Assembly (NCBI RefSeq): GCF_016888005.1
Contig: NZ_JAFDVE010000028.1
Location: 1-55,927 of the forward strand
From: Phycicoccus sp. CSK15P-2
GTDB taxonomy: Bacteria; Actinomycetota; Actinomycetes; Actinomycetales; Dermatophilaceae
Length of the DNA stretch: 55,927 nt
Direction of reading: 5' to 3'
The translations under genes and the position numbers were made by a program. The first letter of the stretch is position 1. Each line of letters opens with the position of its first letter. Of this stretch, positions 27,609 to 37,884 are shown piece after piece. Under the pieces are notes generated by a model. It saw nothing but the letters and a program-made list of their open reading frames with translations. It did no database searches and had not been told where the DNA came from.

Positions 27609-27688
27609 CGAAGTATCCGCGGGTCCCACGCGCAGCGTGGGCGGAGCGAAGCGGGGCGGGTCCCACGGTGCGCGTGGGCGGAACTTCG
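27609..27688 (-). ncRNA. three-way-junction RNA element between secY and adk
   Basis: In the secY-adk transcript an outer helix pairs CGAAGT (27609-27614) with ACTTCG (27683-27688) and, past one bulged base, TCCG with CGGA. It encloses two hairpins, 27625-27641 (7 bp, loop GCA) and 27662-27678 (6 bp, 5-base loop). Both hairpins sit in a repeated unit: GCGGGTCCCACG occurs at 27619 and 27656, and CGTGGGCGGA follows each. It starts 10 bases after the secY stop. This is a fold drawn by eye; whether it is a regulator, a processing site or a dispersed repeat is unknown. Confidence 0.55.
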
Positions 27689-27698
27689 AGGGGTGACA

Positions 27699-29012
27699 TC
27701 AGCGGAGGAACCCTTCGTAGTGTCGCTGTTGCAGCTGGGCCTCGATCTGCTTGACCGTCTCCAGGCCGACACCGACGATGATGAGGATCGAGGTGCCGCC
27801 GAAGGGGAAGTTCTGGTTGGCGTCGACGAGGACCAGGGCGATGAGCGGGATGAGCGAGATCAGCGCGAGGTAGATCGCGCCCGGCACGGTGATCCGGGTC
27901 AGGACGTAGTTGAGGTACTCGGCCGTGGGTCGCCCGGCACGGATACCCGGGATGAAGCCGCCGTACTTCTTCATGTTGTCGGCGACCTCGGTCGGGTTGA
28001 ACGTGATCGACACGTAGAAGAACGTGAAGAAGAGGATGAGCCCGATGTAGAGGGCCATGTAGTACGGGTGGTCGCCGCGCACGAGGTGGGCGTTGATCCA
28101 GTCGACCCACCCGGAGTTCACGCCGTCGGGGCTCTGGTTGAACTGCGCCACGAGCATCGGCAGCGTGAGCAGCGAGCTCGCGAAGATGACCGGGATGACG
28201 CCGGCCATGTTGACCTTGAGCGGGATGTAGGTCGAGGTGCCGCCGTAGACGCGCCGGCCGACCATCCGCTTCGCGTACTGCACGGGGATGCGCCGCTGGC
28301 TCTGCTCGACGAACACGACGAGGGCGATGACGACGAAGCCGAGGAGGATGACACCGAGGAAGATGGTCCAGCCCGAGCGCTGCTGGATGGCCCACAGCGA
28401 GGACGGGAACTGCGCCGCGATCGAGGTGAAGATCAGCAGCGACATCCCGTTGCCGACGCCCTTGTCCGTGATGAGCTCGCCGAGCCACATGATCAGGCCG
28501 GTACCGGCCGTCATGGTGAGCACCATGATGAGGATCGTCACGACCGAGTCGTCGGTGAGGATGTTCGTGCAGCCCGGGTTGTTGAACAGCGTCGCCGGGT
28601 TCTGCGCGAAGGTGATGAGCGTCGAGGACTGCAGGACCGCGAGCCCGATCGTCAGGTAGCGGGTGTACTGCGTCATCTTCGCCTGACCGGCCTGGCCCTC
28701 CTTCTTGAGGGTCTCGAACCGCGGGATGACGACGGTGAGCAGCTGCACGATGATGCTCGCCGTGATGTACGGCATGATCCCCAGCGCGAAGATGGACAGC
28801 TGGAGCAGCGCGCCGCCGCTGAAGAGGTTGATCAGCCCGAGCAGCTGGTTGCTGTTGTCGGCACCGGAGATGCACTGCTGGACGAGCGGGTAGCTGACGC
28901 CCGGGGTGGGCACGTGCGAGCCGAGCCGGAAGATCACGATGATGAACAGCGTGAACAGCAGCTTCCTGCGCAGGTCGGGCGTCTTGAACGCTCGGCCGAA
29001 TGCGGTGAGCAC
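27699..29012 (-). CDS. secY: preprotein translocase subunit SecY
   Basis: SecY forms the protein-conducting channel in the cytoplasmic membrane. The 437-residue product shows ten membrane segments, the plug region after helix 1, and conserved loops ([36 protein letters not shown]). GTG at 29012 has GGAGG 5-6 bases upstream. A strong stem-loop behind rplO and a promoter candidate suggest that secY-adk is expressed apart from the ribosomal genes upstream. Confidence 0.98.
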   Translation of the reverse strand: MLTAFGRAFKTPDLRRKLLFTLFIIVIFRLGSHVPTPGVSYPLVQQCISGADNSNQLLGLINLFSGGALLQLSIFALGIMPYITASIIVQLLTVVIPRFETLKKEGQAGQAKMTQYTRYLTIGLAVLQSSTLITFAQNPATLFNNPGCTNILTDDSVVTILIMVLTMTAGTGLIMWLGELITDKGVGNGMSLLIFTSIAAQFPSSLWAIQQRSGWTIFLGVILLGFVVIALVVFVEQSQRRIPVQYAKRMVGRRVYGGTSTYIPLKVNMAGVIPVIFASSLLTLPMLVAQFNQSPDGVNSGWVDWINAHLVRGDHPYYMALYIGLILFFTFFYVSITFNPTEVADNMKKYGGFIPGIRAGRPTAEYLNYVLTRITVPGAIYLALISLIPLIALVLVDANQNFPFGGTSILIIVGVGLETVKQIEAQLQQRHYEGFLR

Positions 29013-29067
29013 AGGGTCCTCCAGGAGTGCGGCCGGGGATGTGGCCGCGTCGTCAGCGATCCGTCAC

Positions 29068-29098
29068 AACATACCTGTAGGTCCCGGCGTCACCGGAA
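29068..29098 (-). promoter_or_regulatory. promoter candidate for secY-adk
   Basis: TTCCGG (29093-29098) and TATGTT (29068-29073) on the minus strand are 19 bases apart, with the secY GTG 55 bases further on. It lies just after the rplO terminator. Confidence 0.4.
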
Positions 29099-29121
29099 CC
29101 CGAGGGTGGGAGACCGAACGG

Positions 29122-29163
29122 CGCAGGGCCGGCTCCGAAGGACTCTCCGGAGCCGGCCCTGCG
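29122..29163 (-). terminator. terminator stem-loop after rplO
   Basis: A perfect 16-bp inverted repeat (29122-29137 with 29148-29163) around a 10-base loop lies 21 bases after the rplO stop. It should end or strongly reduce transcription from the S10-spc run. No T-run follows. Confidence 0.75.
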
Positions 29164-29184
29164 GCACGCGGTCGGCGTGGGGCG

Positions 29185-29667
29185 TCAGGCGGTCGTCGCC
29201 GATCCGCCCGCCGCCTCGATCTTCTCCTTGGCGCTGGCCGAGAAGGCGGCCACCGTGACGTTGACGGCCACGGCGATGTCGCCGGTGCCGAGCACCTTCA
29301 CGGGGAAGCCGTCGCGGACGGCGCCCTTGGCGACCAGGTCCTCGACCGTGACGTCGCCACCCTTCGGGTAGAGCGCCGACAGCTTGTCCAGGTTCACGAC
29401 CTGGTACTCGGTCTTGAACGGGTTCTTGAAGCCGCGCAGCTTCGGGAACCGCATGTGCAGCGGCGTGGTGCCGCCCTGGAAGCCGGCCGGGACCTGGTAG
29501 CGGGCCTTGGTGCCCTTGGTCCCGCGACCGGCGGTCTTGCCCTTGGATCCCTCACCACGACCGACGCGGGTGCGCGCGGTCTTCGCGCCCGGGGCCGGAC
29601 GCAGGTGGTGGACCTTGAGGGCCGACGCCTCGCGCGCCGCAGCCTTGTTGGCCTTCGTGTCGGCCAT
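29185..29667 (-). CDS. rplO: 50S ribosomal protein L15
   Basis: L15 is a late-assembly large-subunit protein. The 160-residue product has the typical glycine-rich arm ([19 protein letters not shown], about 38-56) and the globular C-terminal part. The start could be GTG 29673 or ATG 29667; GGAGG is 4 or 10 bases away, respectively. The ATG matches the family start MADTK. It follows rpmD almost without gap and ends the spc run. Confidence 0.96.
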   Translation of the reverse strand: MADTKANKAAAREASALKVHHLRPAPGAKTARTRVGRGEGSKGKTAGRGTKGTKARYQVPAGFQGGTTPLHMRFPKLRGFKNPFKTEYQVVNLDKLSALYPKGGDVTVEDLVAKGAVRDGFPVKVLGTGDIAVAVNVTVAAFSASAKEKIEAAGGSATTA

Positions 29668-29669
29668 GC

Positions 29670-29852
29670 TCACTCAACCTCCTCGACGGCGACCAGGTGG
29701 GTGACCGTCTTGACCATCCCGCGGATCTCGGGACGGTCCTCCTTGACGACGACGTCGCCGATCCGCTTCAGACCGAGGGAGCGCAGCGTGTTCCGCTGGT
29801 TCTGCTTGCCCCCGATGCCGGACCGGGTCTGGGTGACCTTGAGACGAGCCAT
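29670..29852 (-). CDS. rpmD: 50S ribosomal protein L30
   Basis: L30 is a small large-subunit protein of 60 residues here, with the core [20 protein letters not shown] and VKTVTHLV. Its ATG shares one base with the rpsE stop (TGATG). Confidence 0.97.
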   Translation of the reverse strand: MARLKVTQTRSGIGGKQNQRNTLRSLGLKRIGDVVVKEDRPEIRGMVKTVTHLVAVEEVE

Positions 29853-30493
29853 CACGCACCCGCCTTGGCCTCGGCGAGGCCGGCGGCCTGCGCACGGAGC
29901 ATCGCGGCCGGCGCGACCTGGTCGACCGGGAGGCCACGGCGGGCCGCGACGGCCTCCGGACGCTCCAGGCCCTGGAGGGCCTCGACGGTGGCGTGCACGA
30001 TGTTGATGGCGTTGTCCGAGCCGAGGCTCTTGGAGAGCACGTCGTGGATGCCGGCGCACTCCAGGACCGCACGCACCGGGCCACCGGCGATGACACCGGT
30101 ACCGGGGCTGGCGGGGCGGAGCATGACGACACCGGCGGCGGCCTCACCCTGGACGGGGTGCGGGATGGTGCCCTGGATGCGCGGGACGCGGAAGAAGTTC
30201 TTCTTCGCCTCCTCGACACCCTTGGCGATCGCCGCGGGCACCTCCTTGGCCTTGCCGTAGCCGACGCCGACGGTGCCGTCGCCGTCACCGACGACGACCA
30301 GGGCGGTGAAGCTGAAGCGACGACCACCCTTGACGACCTTGGCGACACGGTTGATGGTCACGACGCGTTCGAGGTACTGGTTCTTCTCGGCGTCCCGGGA
30401 GTCACGGCCGCCGCGACGGTCGTCGCGACGGTCCCGCCGGTCGCCGCGCTCGGCGCCGCCGGTCCCGGTGCCTCGACGCTGGGGTCCTGGCAT
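29852..30493 (-). CDS. rpsE: 30S ribosomal protein S5
   Basis: S5 contributes to decoding accuracy and to mRNA unwinding at the entry channel. The 213-residue product has an Arg/Asp-rich N-terminal extension of about 38 residues, then the S5 domains ([22 protein letters not shown] and [18 protein letters not shown]). ATG 30493 gives the family start MPGPQRRG; the frame is open upstream of it. It follows rplR by 46 bases. Confidence 0.97.
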   Translation of the reverse strand: MPGPQRRGTGTGGAERGDRRDRRDDRRGGRDSRDAEKNQYLERVVTINRVAKVVKGGRRFSFTALVVVGDGDGTVGVGYGKAKEVPAAIAKGVEEAKKNFFRVPRIQGTIPHPVQGEAAAGVVMLRPASPGTGVIAGGPVRAVLECAGIHDVLSKSLGSDNAINIVHATVEALQGLERPEAVAARRGLPVDQVAPAAMLRAQAAGLAEAKAGA

Positions 30494-30539
30494 CAGATGT
30501 TCCTCTTCTCGACGTTCGTGGTGGTCCGGGCGGGGTGGG

Positions 30540-30914
30540 TCACAGCGACAGCCCGCCTTCCCGAGCGCCGTCCGCGATGGCGGCGACGCGACCGTGGTAC
30601 CTGTTGCCCCCGCGGTCGAACACGACGGACTCGACACCGGCGGCCTTGGCCCGCTCGGCGACGAGCTCGCCGACCTTCTTGGCCTTCTCGCGCTTGTCGC
30701 CCTCGAGGGTGCGCACGTCGGCCTCCATCGTCGACGCGGACGCGACCGTGCGGCCGGCCGTGTCGTCGACGACCTGGACGAAGACGTGGCGCGAGGACCG
30801 CGTGACGACGAGGCGGGGCCGCGCGGCGGTGCCGCTGACCTGCTTGCGGACGCGGACGTGACGGCGGACGCGTGCGGCCGACTTGCCCTTGGCGCGCTTG
30901 ACGATCAGTGCCAT
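30540..30914 (-). CDS. rplR: 50S ribosomal protein L18
   Basis: L18 binds 5S rRNA together with L5 and L25. The 124-residue product has the basic N terminus ([19 protein letters not shown]) and the core ending in [24 protein letters not shown]. It starts three bases after the rplF stop. Confidence 0.97.
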   Translation of the reverse strand: MALIVKRAKGKSAARVRRHVRVRKQVSGTAARPRLVVTRSSRHVFVQVVDDTAGRTVASASTMEADVRTLEGDKREKAKKVGELVAERAKAAGVESVVFDRGGNRYHGRVAAIADGAREGGLSL

Positions 30915-30917
30915 CGG

Positions 30918-31454
30918 TTACTTACCAGCCTTCCCGACCTTGCGGCGGATGTGCTCGCCCGCGTAGCGGACGCCCTTGCCCTTGTACGGGTCGGGCTTGC
31001 GGAGCTTGCGGATGTTCGCGGCGACCTCGCCGACGAGCTGCTTGTCGATGCCCTGGACCGAGAACCGGGTGGGGTTCTCGACCGCGAAGGTGATACCCGA
31101 CGGCGGCTCGACGGTGATGGAGTGCGAGTAGCCGAGGGCGAACTCGAGGTTGCTGCCCTTGGCCTGCACGCGGTACCCCGTGCCGTGGATCTCGAGCTTC
31201 TTCTCGTAGCCCTCGGTCACACCGAGGACCATGTTGTTGATGAGCGAGCGGGTCAGTCCGTGCAGCGAGCGCGACACGCGCTCGTCGTCGGGACGCTTGA
31301 CCTCGAGCGAGCCGTCGGCCCGCTCGACCGTGATCGGCGCGGCGACGGTGTGGCTCAGCTCGCCCTTCGGGCCCTTGACGGTGACGGTCTGTCCGGAGAC
31401 GTTGACGTCGACACCGGAGGGGATGGTGACGGGGAGGCGTCCGATTCGTGACAT
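30918..31454 (-). CDS. rplF: 50S ribosomal protein L6
   Basis: L6 lies near the factor-binding site at the base of the L7/L12 stalk. The 178-residue product has both alpha/beta repeats of the family and the conserved C-terminal [17 protein letters not shown] start, 12 bases after the rpsH stop. Confidence 0.97.
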   Translation of the reverse strand: MSRIGRLPVTIPSGVDVNVSGQTVTVKGPKGELSHTVAAPITVERADGSLEVKRPDDERVSRSLHGLTRSLINNMVLGVTEGYEKKLEIHGTGYRVQAKGSNLEFALGYSHSITVEPPSGITFAVENPTRFSVQGIDKQLVGEVAANIRKLRKPDPYKGKGVRYAGEHIRRKVGKAGK

Positions 31455-31466
31455 GGCTGCTACCCC

Positions 31467-31865
31467 TTACCAGACGTAGGCGAGGACTTCCCCGCCCACA
31501 CCCTTGTTGGCGGCCTGCTTGTCGGTGAGCAGGCCGGACGACGTCGAGATGATCGCGACGCCGAGGCCACCGAGCACCTTGGGCAGGTTGGTGGACTTGG
31601 CGTACACGCGCAGGCCGGGCTTGCTGACGCGGCGCAGGCCGGCGATCGAGCGCTCCCGGTTGGGGCCGTACTTGAGCTGGACCGTGAGGGTCTTGCCGAC
31701 CTCGGCGTCCTCCACGGACCAGCCGGCGATGTAGCCCTCCGCCTCGAGGATCTCGGCGATGTGGCTCTTGAGCTTCGAGAACGGCATGGAGACGTCGTCC
31801 TTGTGCGCCGAGTTGGCGTTCCGGACGCGGGTCAGCATGTCCGCAATCGGGTCAGTCATGGTCAT
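31467..31865 (-). CDS. rpsH: 30S ribosomal protein S8
   Basis: S8 is a primary binder of the 16S central domain and in E. coli a repressor of the spc operon. The 132-residue product has [14 protein letters not shown] at the start and [12 protein letters not shown] near the end. ATG 31865 has GGAG seven bases upstream; an in-frame ATG two codons later is also possible. Confidence 0.97.
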   Translation of the reverse strand: MTMTDPIADMLTRVRNANSAHKDDVSMPFSKLKSHIAEILEAEGYIAGWSVEDAEVGKTLTVQLKYGPNRERSIAGLRRVSKPGLRVYAKSTNLPKVLGGLGVAIISTSSGLLTDKQAANKGVGGEVLAYVW

Positions 31866-31972
31866 TGGGCTTCTCCGCCCTCTCTCACCGCGGTTTCTGC
31901 CGGCGAAGCCGACGGACCTGCGATGTAGATGGTCTTGGGATGGGGTGCCGCGCCAGGCGGCGGGTCAGGGAC

Positions 31973-32158
31973 TTACCAGCTGCTCTTGGTCACGCCGGGG
32001 AGCTCGCCACGGTGGGCCATCTCCCGGAGGCAGATCCGGCACAGGCCGAACTTGCGGTAGACCGAGTGCGGGCGGCCGCAGCGCTGGCAGCGCGTGTAGG
32101 CGCGGACCTTGAACTTCGGCTTGCTGTTCGCCTTGTTGATCAGGGCGGTCTTGGCCAT
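31973..32158 (-). CDS. rpsZ: 30S ribosomal protein S14, zinc type (S14Z)
   Basis: This is the short, zinc-binding S14 of 61 residues, with two CxxC pairs (C24, C27 and C40, C43) around [14 protein letters not shown]. It supports assembly of the 30S head. A zinc-free paralogue is often kept elsewhere in actinobacteria and is not in this window. The 107-base gap to rpsH contains a small hairpin (31947-31961) and no gene. Confidence 0.97.
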   Translation of the reverse strand: MAKTALINKANSKPKFKVRAYTRCQRCGRPHSVYRKFGLCRICLREMAHRGELPGVTKSSW

Positions 32159-32160
32159 GC

Positions 32161-32721
32161 TCAGTTCTCCTTGAACGGGAAGCCGAGCGCCTTGAGCAGC
32201 GCGCGTCCCTCGTCGTCGTTCGTCGCGGTCGTGACGACCGTGATGTCCATGCCGCGGACCCGGTCGATCTTGTCCTGGTCGATCTCGTGGAACATCGACT
32301 GCTCGGTGAGACCGAACGTGTAGTTGCCACGGCCGTCGAACTGCTTGGGCGAGAGGCCGCGGAAGTCGCGAATACGCGGGAGGGCGATCGTCACGAGACG
32401 GTCGAGGAACTCCCACATCCGGTCACCGCGCAGCGTGGTGTGCGCGCCGATCGGCATGCCCTCGCGGAGCTTGAACTGCGCGATGGACTTGCGGGCCCGG
32501 GTGACGACCGGCTTCTGGCCGGTGATCGCCGTGAGGTCGCGGATGGCTCCCTCGATGAGCTTGCTGTCCTTCGCGGCGTCGCCGACACCCATGTTGACGA
32601 CGACCTTGGTCACCCCGGGGACCTGCATGACGTTCTCGTAGGAGAACTGGTCCTTGAGGGATCCCTTGATGTCGTCCTGGTAGCGCGCCTTGAGGCGGGG
32701 CTTGGTCGCGGTGTCTGCCAT
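32161..32721 (-). CDS. rplE: 50S ribosomal protein L5
   Basis: L5 binds 5S rRNA in the central protuberance. The 186-residue product is collinear with the family ([21 protein letters not shown] and [20 protein letters not shown]). GTG 32730, overlapping the rplX stop, is an alternative start. ATG 32721 with GAGAGAG directly before it gives the usual MADTATKP. Confidence 0.96.
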   Translation of the reverse strand: MADTATKPRLKARYQDDIKGSLKDQFSYENVMQVPGVTKVVVNMGVGDAAKDSKLIEGAIRDLTAITGQKPVVTRARKSIAQFKLREGMPIGAHTTLRGDRMWEFLDRLVTIALPRIRDFRGLSPKQFDGRGNYTFGLTEQSMFHEIDQDKIDRVRGMDITVVTTATNDDEGRALLKALGFPFKEN

Positions 32722-32726
32722 CTCTC

Positions 32727-33071
32727 TCACAGGTCCTTGCCCGAGCGCACGCCGACGCGGACGCGGCTCGCCTTCTGGCGGCCGTCGCGCTCGACGGTCT
32801 CGACGCGGGTCTTGACGCGGGTGGGCTTCTTGTCCGACGGGTCGACGACCGCCACGTTGCTCACGTGGACCGACGCCTCCTGGACGACGAGGCCACCGGT
32901 GCGGCTGCCCCGGTTCGACTCGCCGGCCTTGGTGTGCCGGGTCACCCGGTTCACACCCTCGACGGTCACGCGGCCGCGCTCGCGGTCGACGGCGATGACC
33001 TTGCCGGTGCTGCCCTTGTCCTTGCCGGTGAGCACCTGCACGGTGTCACCCTTCTTGATCTTCGTCGCCAT
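32727..33071 (-). CDS. rplX: 50S ribosomal protein L24
   Basis: L24 is an assembly initiator for the large subunit. The 114-residue product has the KOW motif ([20 protein letters not shown] at about 6-25) and a basic tail. It starts two bases after the rplN stop. Confidence 0.97.
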   Translation of the reverse strand: MATKIKKGDTVQVLTGKDKGSTGKVIAVDRERGRVTVEGVNRVTRHTKAGESNRGSRTGGLVVQEASVHVSNVAVVDPSDKKPTRVKTRVETVERDGRQKASRVRVGVRSGKDL

Positions 33072-33073
33072 GG

Positions 33074-33442
33074 TCAGAGCACCTCCGGCGCCAGGCTGAT
33101 GATCTTCATGAAGCGCTTCTCGCGCAGCTCGCGGCCGACCGGGCCGAAGATGCGCGTCCCGCGCGGGTCGCCGTCGCCCCGAAGGATCACCGCGGCGTTC
33201 TCGTCGAAGCGGATGTAGGACCCGTCGGCGCGACGACGCTCCTTCTTGGTCCGCACGATGACGGCCTTGACGACGTCGCCCTTCTTGACGTTGCCGCCGG
33301 GGATCGCGTCCTTGACGGTGGCGACGATGGTGTCGCCGATTCCGGCGTACCGGCGACCGGAGCCACCGAGCACACGGATGCAGAGGATCTCCTTCGCACC
33401 GGTGTTGTCGGCGACTCGCAGTCGCGACTCCTGCTGGATCAC
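33074..33442 (-). CDS. rplN: 50S ribosomal protein L14
   Basis: L14 contacts 16S rRNA in an intersubunit bridge. The 122-residue product has the standard length and core ([23 protein letters not shown]). The start is GTG (33442), giving MIQQESRL. It is separated from rpsQ by 96 bases with two hairpins, the usual border between the S10 and spc groups. Confidence 0.97.
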   Translation of the reverse strand: MIQQESRLRVADNTGAKEILCIRVLGGSGRRYAGIGDTIVATVKDAIPGGNVKKGDVVKAVIVRTKKERRRADGSYIRFDENAAVILRGDGDPRGTRIFGPVGRELREKRFMKIISLAPEVL

Positions 33443-33513
33443 TGTTTGTCTCCTATATGTCGTGCTGGTTCTCCGCGCCCGAGGCGCAGAGCCTGGCCGA
33501 ACTACGGCGGGGA

Positions 33514-33532
33514 GCGGGGGCCGGGCCCCCGC
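33514..33532 (-). promoter_or_regulatory. stem-loop between rpsQ and rplN
   Basis: GCGGGGGCC and GGCCCCCGC form an almost loop-free palindrome that can fold as an 8-bp hairpin, 6 bases after the rpsQ stop. A second hairpin, GCGCC with GGCGC, is at 33475-33487. They mark the border between the S10 and spc groups. Confidence 0.55.
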
Positions 33533-33538
33533 AGGGTG

Positions 33539-33829
33539 CTACTTGGCCTTCTCGAGGATCTCGACGACGCGCCAGCGCTTGGTCGCCGAGAGGGGCCGGG
33601 TCTCCATGATGAGGACACGGTCGCCGACACCGGCGGCGTTGCCCTCGTCGTGGGCCTTGACCTTGCTCGAGCGGCGCATGACCTTGCCGTAGAGCGCGTG
33701 CTTGACGCGGTCCTCGACCTCGACGACGACGGTCTTGTCCATCTTGTCGCTGACCACGTACCCCTGGCGGGTCTTGCGGTAGCTGCGCTCGACGGTGGTC
33801 GTCACGGTCTCGTCCTTCTTCTCGCTCAC
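33539..33829 (-). CDS. rpsQ: 30S ribosomal protein S17
   Basis: S17 is a primary 16S rRNA binder with an OB fold. The 96-residue product has [22 protein letters not shown] and the ending [17 protein letters not shown] start overlapping the rpmC stop by 4 bases. Confidence 0.97.
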   Translation of the reverse strand: MSEKKDETVTTTVERSYRKTRQGYVVSDKMDKTVVVEVEDRVKHALYGKVMRRSSKVKAHDEGNAAGVGDRVLIMETRPLSATKRWRVVEILEKAK

Positions 33830-34062
33830 TTGGCCTCACCCTTCCCGCCGATGTTGAGCTCGCGCTCACGCATCTCGGTGTAGATCCGGGCGATGTCCTT
33901 CCGGACGGCGCGGAGCCGACCGTGGTTGTCCAGCTGCCCCGTGGCCGACTGGAAGCGGAGGTTGAACAGCTCCTCCTTGGCCTTGCGGAGCTCGTCGGTG
34001 AGACGCTCGGTCTCGAGCCCACGCAGCTCCTTGGGGGTCAGGTCCTTGGAACCGACTGCCAT
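33826..34062 (-). CDS. rpmC: 50S ribosomal protein L29
   Basis: L29 lies beside L23 at the tunnel exit, where chaperones dock. The 78-residue product is helical with the signature [20 protein letters not shown]. Its ATG shares one base with the rplP stop. Confidence 0.97.
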   Translation of the reverse strand: MAVGSKDLTPKELRGLETERLTDELRKAKEELFNLRFQSATGQLDNHGRLRAVRKDIARIYTEMRERELNIGGKGEAK

Positions 34063-34481
34063 CAGAAGTCACCACCCTCACGCTGGACGAAGCGGCACTT
34101 CATCGGCAGCTTGTGCATGGCGAGACGCATGGCCTCGCGCGCGACGTCCTCCGGGACACCGGAGAGCTCGAACATGATCCGGCCCGGCTTGACGTTCGCC
34201 ACCCACCACTCGGGCGAGCCCTTGCCGGAACCCATGCGGGTCTCGGCAGGCTTCTTCGTCAGGGGACGGTCCGGGTAGATGTTGATCCAGACCTTTCCGC
34301 CACGCTTGATGTAGCGGGTCATCGCGATACGCGCGGACTCGATCTGGCGGTTCGTGACGTAGGCGGGCTCGAGGGCCTGGATGCCGTAGTCGCCGAACGC
34401 GATGGTCGTACCGCCCTTGGCCATCCCGGACCGGCCGGGGTGGTGCTGCTTGCGGTGCTTGACTCGACGGGGAATCAACAT
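34062..34481 (-). CDS. rplP: 50S ribosomal protein L16
   Basis: L16 helps place the A-site tRNA near the peptidyl transferase centre. The 139-residue product begins [19 protein letters not shown] and has [23 protein letters not shown] in the middle. It follows rpsC by two bases. Confidence 0.98.
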   Translation of the reverse strand: MLIPRRVKHRKQHHPGRSGMAKGGTTIAFGDYGIQALEPAYVTNRQIESARIAMTRYIKRGGKVWINIYPDRPLTKKPAETRMGSGKGSPEWWVANVKPGRIMFELSGVPEDVAREAMRLAMHKLPMKCRFVQREGGDF

Positions 34482-34483
34482 GG

Positions 34484-35284
34484 TCAGGACTCCTCGGTGC
34501 TCGGAGCGGCCTGCGCCTGCTCGGCCGGGGCCTCCGCGGCGGCGGGGGCGGCCTGGCGGCGGGCACGGGCCGGACGGTCGGCGCCGTCACGACGCGGACC
34601 ACGGCCCTGGCGCGGCGCGGAGGCCTGCTGGGCCGCGAGCTCACGCGCGGTGAGGTCGCCCTTGTAGATCCAGACCTTGACGCCGATCCGGCCGAAGGTG
34701 GTGCGGGCCTCGTAGAAGCCGTAGTCGATGTTCGCGCGGAGGGTGTGCAGCGGCACGCGCCCCTCGCGGTAGAACTCGGTGCGGCTCATCTCCGCGCCGC
34801 CGAGACGGCCGGAGACCTGGACCCGGATGCCCTTGGCGCCCGCGCGGGTGGCGGACTGCATGCCCTTGCGCATGGCGCGACGGAACGAGACGCGCGCGGA
34901 GAGCTGCTCGGCGATGCCCTGTGCGACGAGCTGGGCCTCGACCTCGGGGTTCTTGACCTCGAGGATGTTGAGCTGGACCTGCTTGCCGGTGAGCTTCTCG
35001 AGCTCGCCGCGGAGCCGGTCGGCCTCCGCGCCGCGGCGGCCGATGACGATGCCCGGCCGCGCGGTGTGGATGTCGACGCGGACCCGGTCGCGGGTGCGCT
35101 CGATGTCGACGCGGGCGATCCCGGCGCGGTCCATGCCCGTGGACATGAGCTTGCGGATCGCCACGTCCTCCTTGACGTAGTCGCGGTAGCGCTGGCCGTC
35201 CTTGGTGGAGTCGGCGAACCAGCGGCTCTTGTGCTCCGTCGTGATGCCGAGACGGAAGCCGTGCGGGTTGACCTTCTGGCCCAT
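34484..35284 (-). CDS. rpsC: 30S ribosomal protein S3
   Basis: S3 forms part of the mRNA entry channel and its helicase. The 266-residue product has the KH domain (about 40-110, [20 protein letters not shown]) and the C-terminal domain, followed by a disordered Arg/Ala/Gln-rich tail of about 45 residues common in actinobacteria. Its ATG shares one base with the rplV stop. Confidence 0.98.
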   Translation of the reverse strand: MGQKVNPHGFRLGITTEHKSRWFADSTKDGQRYRDYVKEDVAIRKLMSTGMDRAGIARVDIERTRDRVRVDIHTARPGIVIGRRGAEADRLRGELEKLTGKQVQLNILEVKNPEVEAQLVAQGIAEQLSARVSFRRAMRKGMQSATRAGAKGIRVQVSGRLGGAEMSRTEFYREGRVPLHTLRANIDYGFYEARTTFGRIGVKVWIYKGDLTARELAAQQASAPRQGRGPRRDGADRPARARRQAAPAAAEAPAEQAQAAPSTEES

Positions 35285-35679
35285 CAGCGGGTGCCTCCGT
35301 TCGTGCTCGTGGGCTTGGGGGCGACGACCACGGTGATGTGGCTCGTGCGCTTGTTGATGCGGCTGGCGCGGCCCTGGGCGCGCGGCCGGAACCGCTTCAT
35401 GGTCGGGCCCTCGTCGACGAAGGCCTTCGCGACGACGAGCTCGCGCTCGTCGAACCGCTCGGCCGTCGCGTCGGCCTTGACCCGGGCGTTGGCGATCGCG
35501 GACTCGAGGACCTTGCGGACCTGCTCGCTCGCACCCTGGGGCGCGAAGCGCAGGACCGACACGGCCTCGTCGGCGGCCTTGCCACGGATGAGGTCGACGA
35601 CGCGTCGGGCCTTCATCGGCGTGATCCGGACGTGCCGGGCCACGGCCTTGGACTCGAGGGTGGTGTTCTCGGTGGCCAT
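35284..35679 (-). CDS. rplV: 50S ribosomal protein L22
   Basis: L22 lines the exit tunnel with its beta hairpin, a site of macrolide resistance mutations. The 131-residue product has [21 protein letters not shown] and the hairpin region [21 protein letters not shown] intact. ATG shares one base with the rpsS stop. Confidence 0.98.
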   Translation of the reverse strand: MATENTTLESKAVARHVRITPMKARRVVDLIRGKAADEAVSVLRFAPQGASEQVRKVLESAIANARVKADATAERFDERELVVAKAFVDEGPTMKRFRPRAQGRASRINKRTSHITVVVAPKPTSTNGGTR

Positions 35680-35960
35680 CAGCGACGACGCCCCTTCTTG
35701 TCGTCCTTGACGTGACCCTTGAAGGTGCGGGTCGGTGCGAACTCGCCGAGCTTGTGGCCGACCATCGCCTCGGTGACGAACACCGGGACGTGCTTGCGGC
35801 CGTCGTGGACGGCGAGGGTATGGCCGAGCATGTCGGGCGAGATGACCGAGCGGCGCGACCAGGTCTTGATGACGTTCTTGCTGCCCGCTTCGTTCTGAGC
35901 GTCCACCTTCTTCTGGAGGTGGTCGTCGATGAAGGGGCCCTTCTTCAGGCTACGAGGCAT
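35679..35960 (-). CDS. rpsS: 30S ribosomal protein S19
   Basis: S19 sits in the 30S head beside S13. The 93-residue product begins [19 protein letters not shown] and has the typical core [22 protein letters not shown]. It follows rplB by 15 bases. Confidence 0.98.
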   Translation of the reverse strand: MPRSLKKGPFIDDHLQKKVDAQNEAGSKNVIKTWSRRSVISPDMLGHTLAVHDGRKHVPVFVTEAMVGHKLGEFAPTRTFKGHVKDDKKGRRR

Positions 35961-35975
35961 GGTTCAGGCTCCTAC

Positions 35976-36812
35976 TCAGCGCTTCTTGCCCGTACGGCGG
36001 CGGCGCACGATCAGCTTGTCGCTCGGCTTGCCGGGGCGGCGGGTGCGGCCCTCGGGCTGGCCCCACGGCGAGACGGGGTGACGGCCACCGGACGTGCGGC
36101 CCTCACCACCACCGTGGGGGTGGTCGACCGGGTTCATGACGACACCGCGGACGGTCGGGCGCTTGCCCTTCCAGCGCATCCGGCCGGCCTTGCCCCAGTT
36201 GATGTTGGACTGCTCGGCGTTGCCGACCTCGCCGACGGTGGCGCGGCAGCGCGCGTCGACGTTGCGGATCTCACCGGACGGCATGCGCAGCTGGGCGTAG
36301 GGGCCGTCCTTGGCGACGAGCTGCACGCGGACCCCGGCCGAGCGGGCGATCTTCGCGCCGCCACCGGGCTTGAGCTCGACGGCGTGGATGACCGTACCGG
36401 TCGGGATGTTGCGCAGCGGCAGGCTGTTGCCGGGCTTGATGTCGGCGGACGGGCCGTTCTCGATCGACATGCCCTGCTCGAGGCCGCGCGGCGCGAGGAT
36501 GTAGCGCTTCTCGCCGTCGGCGTAGTGCAGGAGCGCGATCCGCGCGGTGCGGTTCGGGTCGTACTCGATGTGCGCGACCTTGGCCGGCACGCCGTCCTTG
36601 TCGTGGCGACGGAAGTCGATGACCCGGTAGGCGCGCTTGTGGCCCCCACCGATGTGGCGGGTGGTGATGCGGCCGTTGTTGTTGCGGCCACCGCTCTTGG
36701 TCAGCGGGCGGACGAGGGACTTCTCGGGGGTCGTGCGGGTGACCTCGACGAAGTCGGCCACGCTCGACCCGCGACGCCCCGGCGTCGTCGGCTTGTACTT
36801 GCGGATACCCAT
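35976..36812 (-). CDS. rplB: 50S ribosomal protein L2
   Basis: L2 is needed for subunit joining and peptidyl transfer. The 278-residue product has [15 protein letters not shown] near 58-72 and the conserved C-terminal loop with [20 protein letters not shown], including the histidine important for activity (H in HPHGGG). ATG start. Confidence 0.98.
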   Translation of the reverse strand: MGIRKYKPTTPGRRGSSVADFVEVTRTTPEKSLVRPLTKSGGRNNNGRITTRHIGGGHKRAYRVIDFRRHDKDGVPAKVAHIEYDPNRTARIALLHYADGEKRYILAPRGLEQGMSIENGPSADIKPGNSLPLRNIPTGTVIHAVELKPGGGAKIARSAGVRVQLVAKDGPYAQLRMPSGEIRNVDARCRATVGEVGNAEQSNINWGKAGRMRWKGKRPTVRGVVMNPVDHPHGGGEGRTSGGRHPVSPWGQPEGRTRRPGKPSDKLIVRRRRTGKKR

Positions 36813-36836
36813 GGTTACGTCAGTTCCTCAGCTTCC

Positions 36837-37136
36837 TCAGACGCCGGCGCTGCCGAAGATGTCGATCGAGCCCTCGCGGAGGGTGACGATCGCGCGCTTG
36901 GTGTCCTTGCGCTTACCGGTGCCGAACCGCGTGCGGCGGGCCTTGCCCGGGCGGTTCATCGTGTGCACGGAGTCGACCTTGACGCCGAAGACCTGCTCGA
37001 CGGCGATCTTGATCTCGGTCTTGTTGGACCGCGGGTCGACGAGGAAGGTGTACTTGCCCTCGTCGAGGAGCCCGTAGGACTTCTCGGACACGACCGGCGC
37101 GATCAGGATGTCGCGGGGGTTCTTGTCCTGGCTCAC
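36837..37136 (-). CDS. rplW: 50S ribosomal protein L23
   Basis: L23 is the main docking site for trigger factor and SRP at the tunnel exit. The 99-residue product has [20 protein letters not shown] and [20 protein letters not shown] start overlapping the rplD stop by 4 bases. Confidence 0.97.
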   Translation of the reverse strand: MSQDKNPRDILIAPVVSEKSYGLLDEGKYTFLVDPRSNKTEIKIAVEQVFGVKVDSVHTMNRPGKARRTRFGTGKRKDTKRAIVTLREGSIDIFGSAGV

Positions 37137-37882
37137 TTCTCGTCCTCCCCATTGTCGCTGCCGGCAACGCCGACTTCGTCGCTGTCGGCGGCACCGTCAG
37201 CGGGGCCCGGCTCGGCCTTCGGCGCGGCGGCCTTCTTCGTGGTGGCCTTCTTGGCGGCGGTCTTCTTGGCCGGCTTGGCGGCCTCGACCGGCTGGCCGGT
37301 GAAGACCTCGTAGGCGGCCTTGGTGAAGACGATGTCGTCGGCGCAGAGCACGTCGTAGGTGTTGAGCTGGTCGACCGCGAGGACGTGGACGTCCACGAGG
37401 TTGCGGACCGACTTCATCGAGACGATGTCGGCGCGGTCCAGCACGACGAGCAGGTTCGGCCGCTCGGTGAGACCGGCGAACAGCACCTGGGCGTCCTTCG
37501 TCGACGGGACCTCGCCGGTGGCGATGGACTCGACGACGTGGATGCGGCCGTGGCGCGCGCGGTCGGAGAGGGCACCACGCAGGGCCGCGGCCTTCATCTT
37601 CTTGGGCGTCCGCTGGGCGTAGTCACGCGGCTGCGGGCCGTGGACGGTGCCACCGCCGGCGAACTGCGGCGCGCGGGTCGAGCCCTGGCGGGCGCGGCCG
37701 GTGCCCTTCTGGCGGTACGGCTTGCGCCCACCGCCGCGGACCTCGCCGCGCGTCTTCGTCGCGTGCGTGCCCTGGCGGGCGGCCGCGAGCTGCGCGGTGA
37801 CGACCTGGTGGATCAGCGGGACGTTGGTCTGGACGTCGAAGATCTCCGCGGGGAGGGTGACGTCGAGGGTCTCGGTAGCCAT
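37133..37882 (-). CDS. rplD: 50S ribosomal protein L4 with C-terminal tail
   Basis: L4 reaches into the exit tunnel and in E. coli represses the S10 operon. The 249-residue product has the tunnel loop ([24 protein letters not shown], about 45-68) and the normal fold up to about residue 203. An extra tail follows: Lys/Ala repeats ([14 protein letters not shown]) and then an acidic end. ATG 37882 is the family start; it follows rplC by two bases. Confidence 0.97.
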   Translation of the reverse strand: MATETLDVTLPAEIFDVQTNVPLIHQVVTAQLAAARQGTHATKTRGEVRGGGRKPYRQKGTGRARQGSTRAPQFAGGGTVHGPQPRDYAQRTPKKMKAAALRGALSDRARHGRIHVVESIATGEVPSTKDAQVLFAGLTERPNLLVVLDRADIVSMKSVRNLVDVHVLAVDQLNTYDVLCADDIVFTKAAYEVFTGQPVEAAKPAKKTAAKKATTKKAAAPKAEPGPADGAADSDEVGVAGSDNGEDEK

Positions 37883-37884
37883 GG

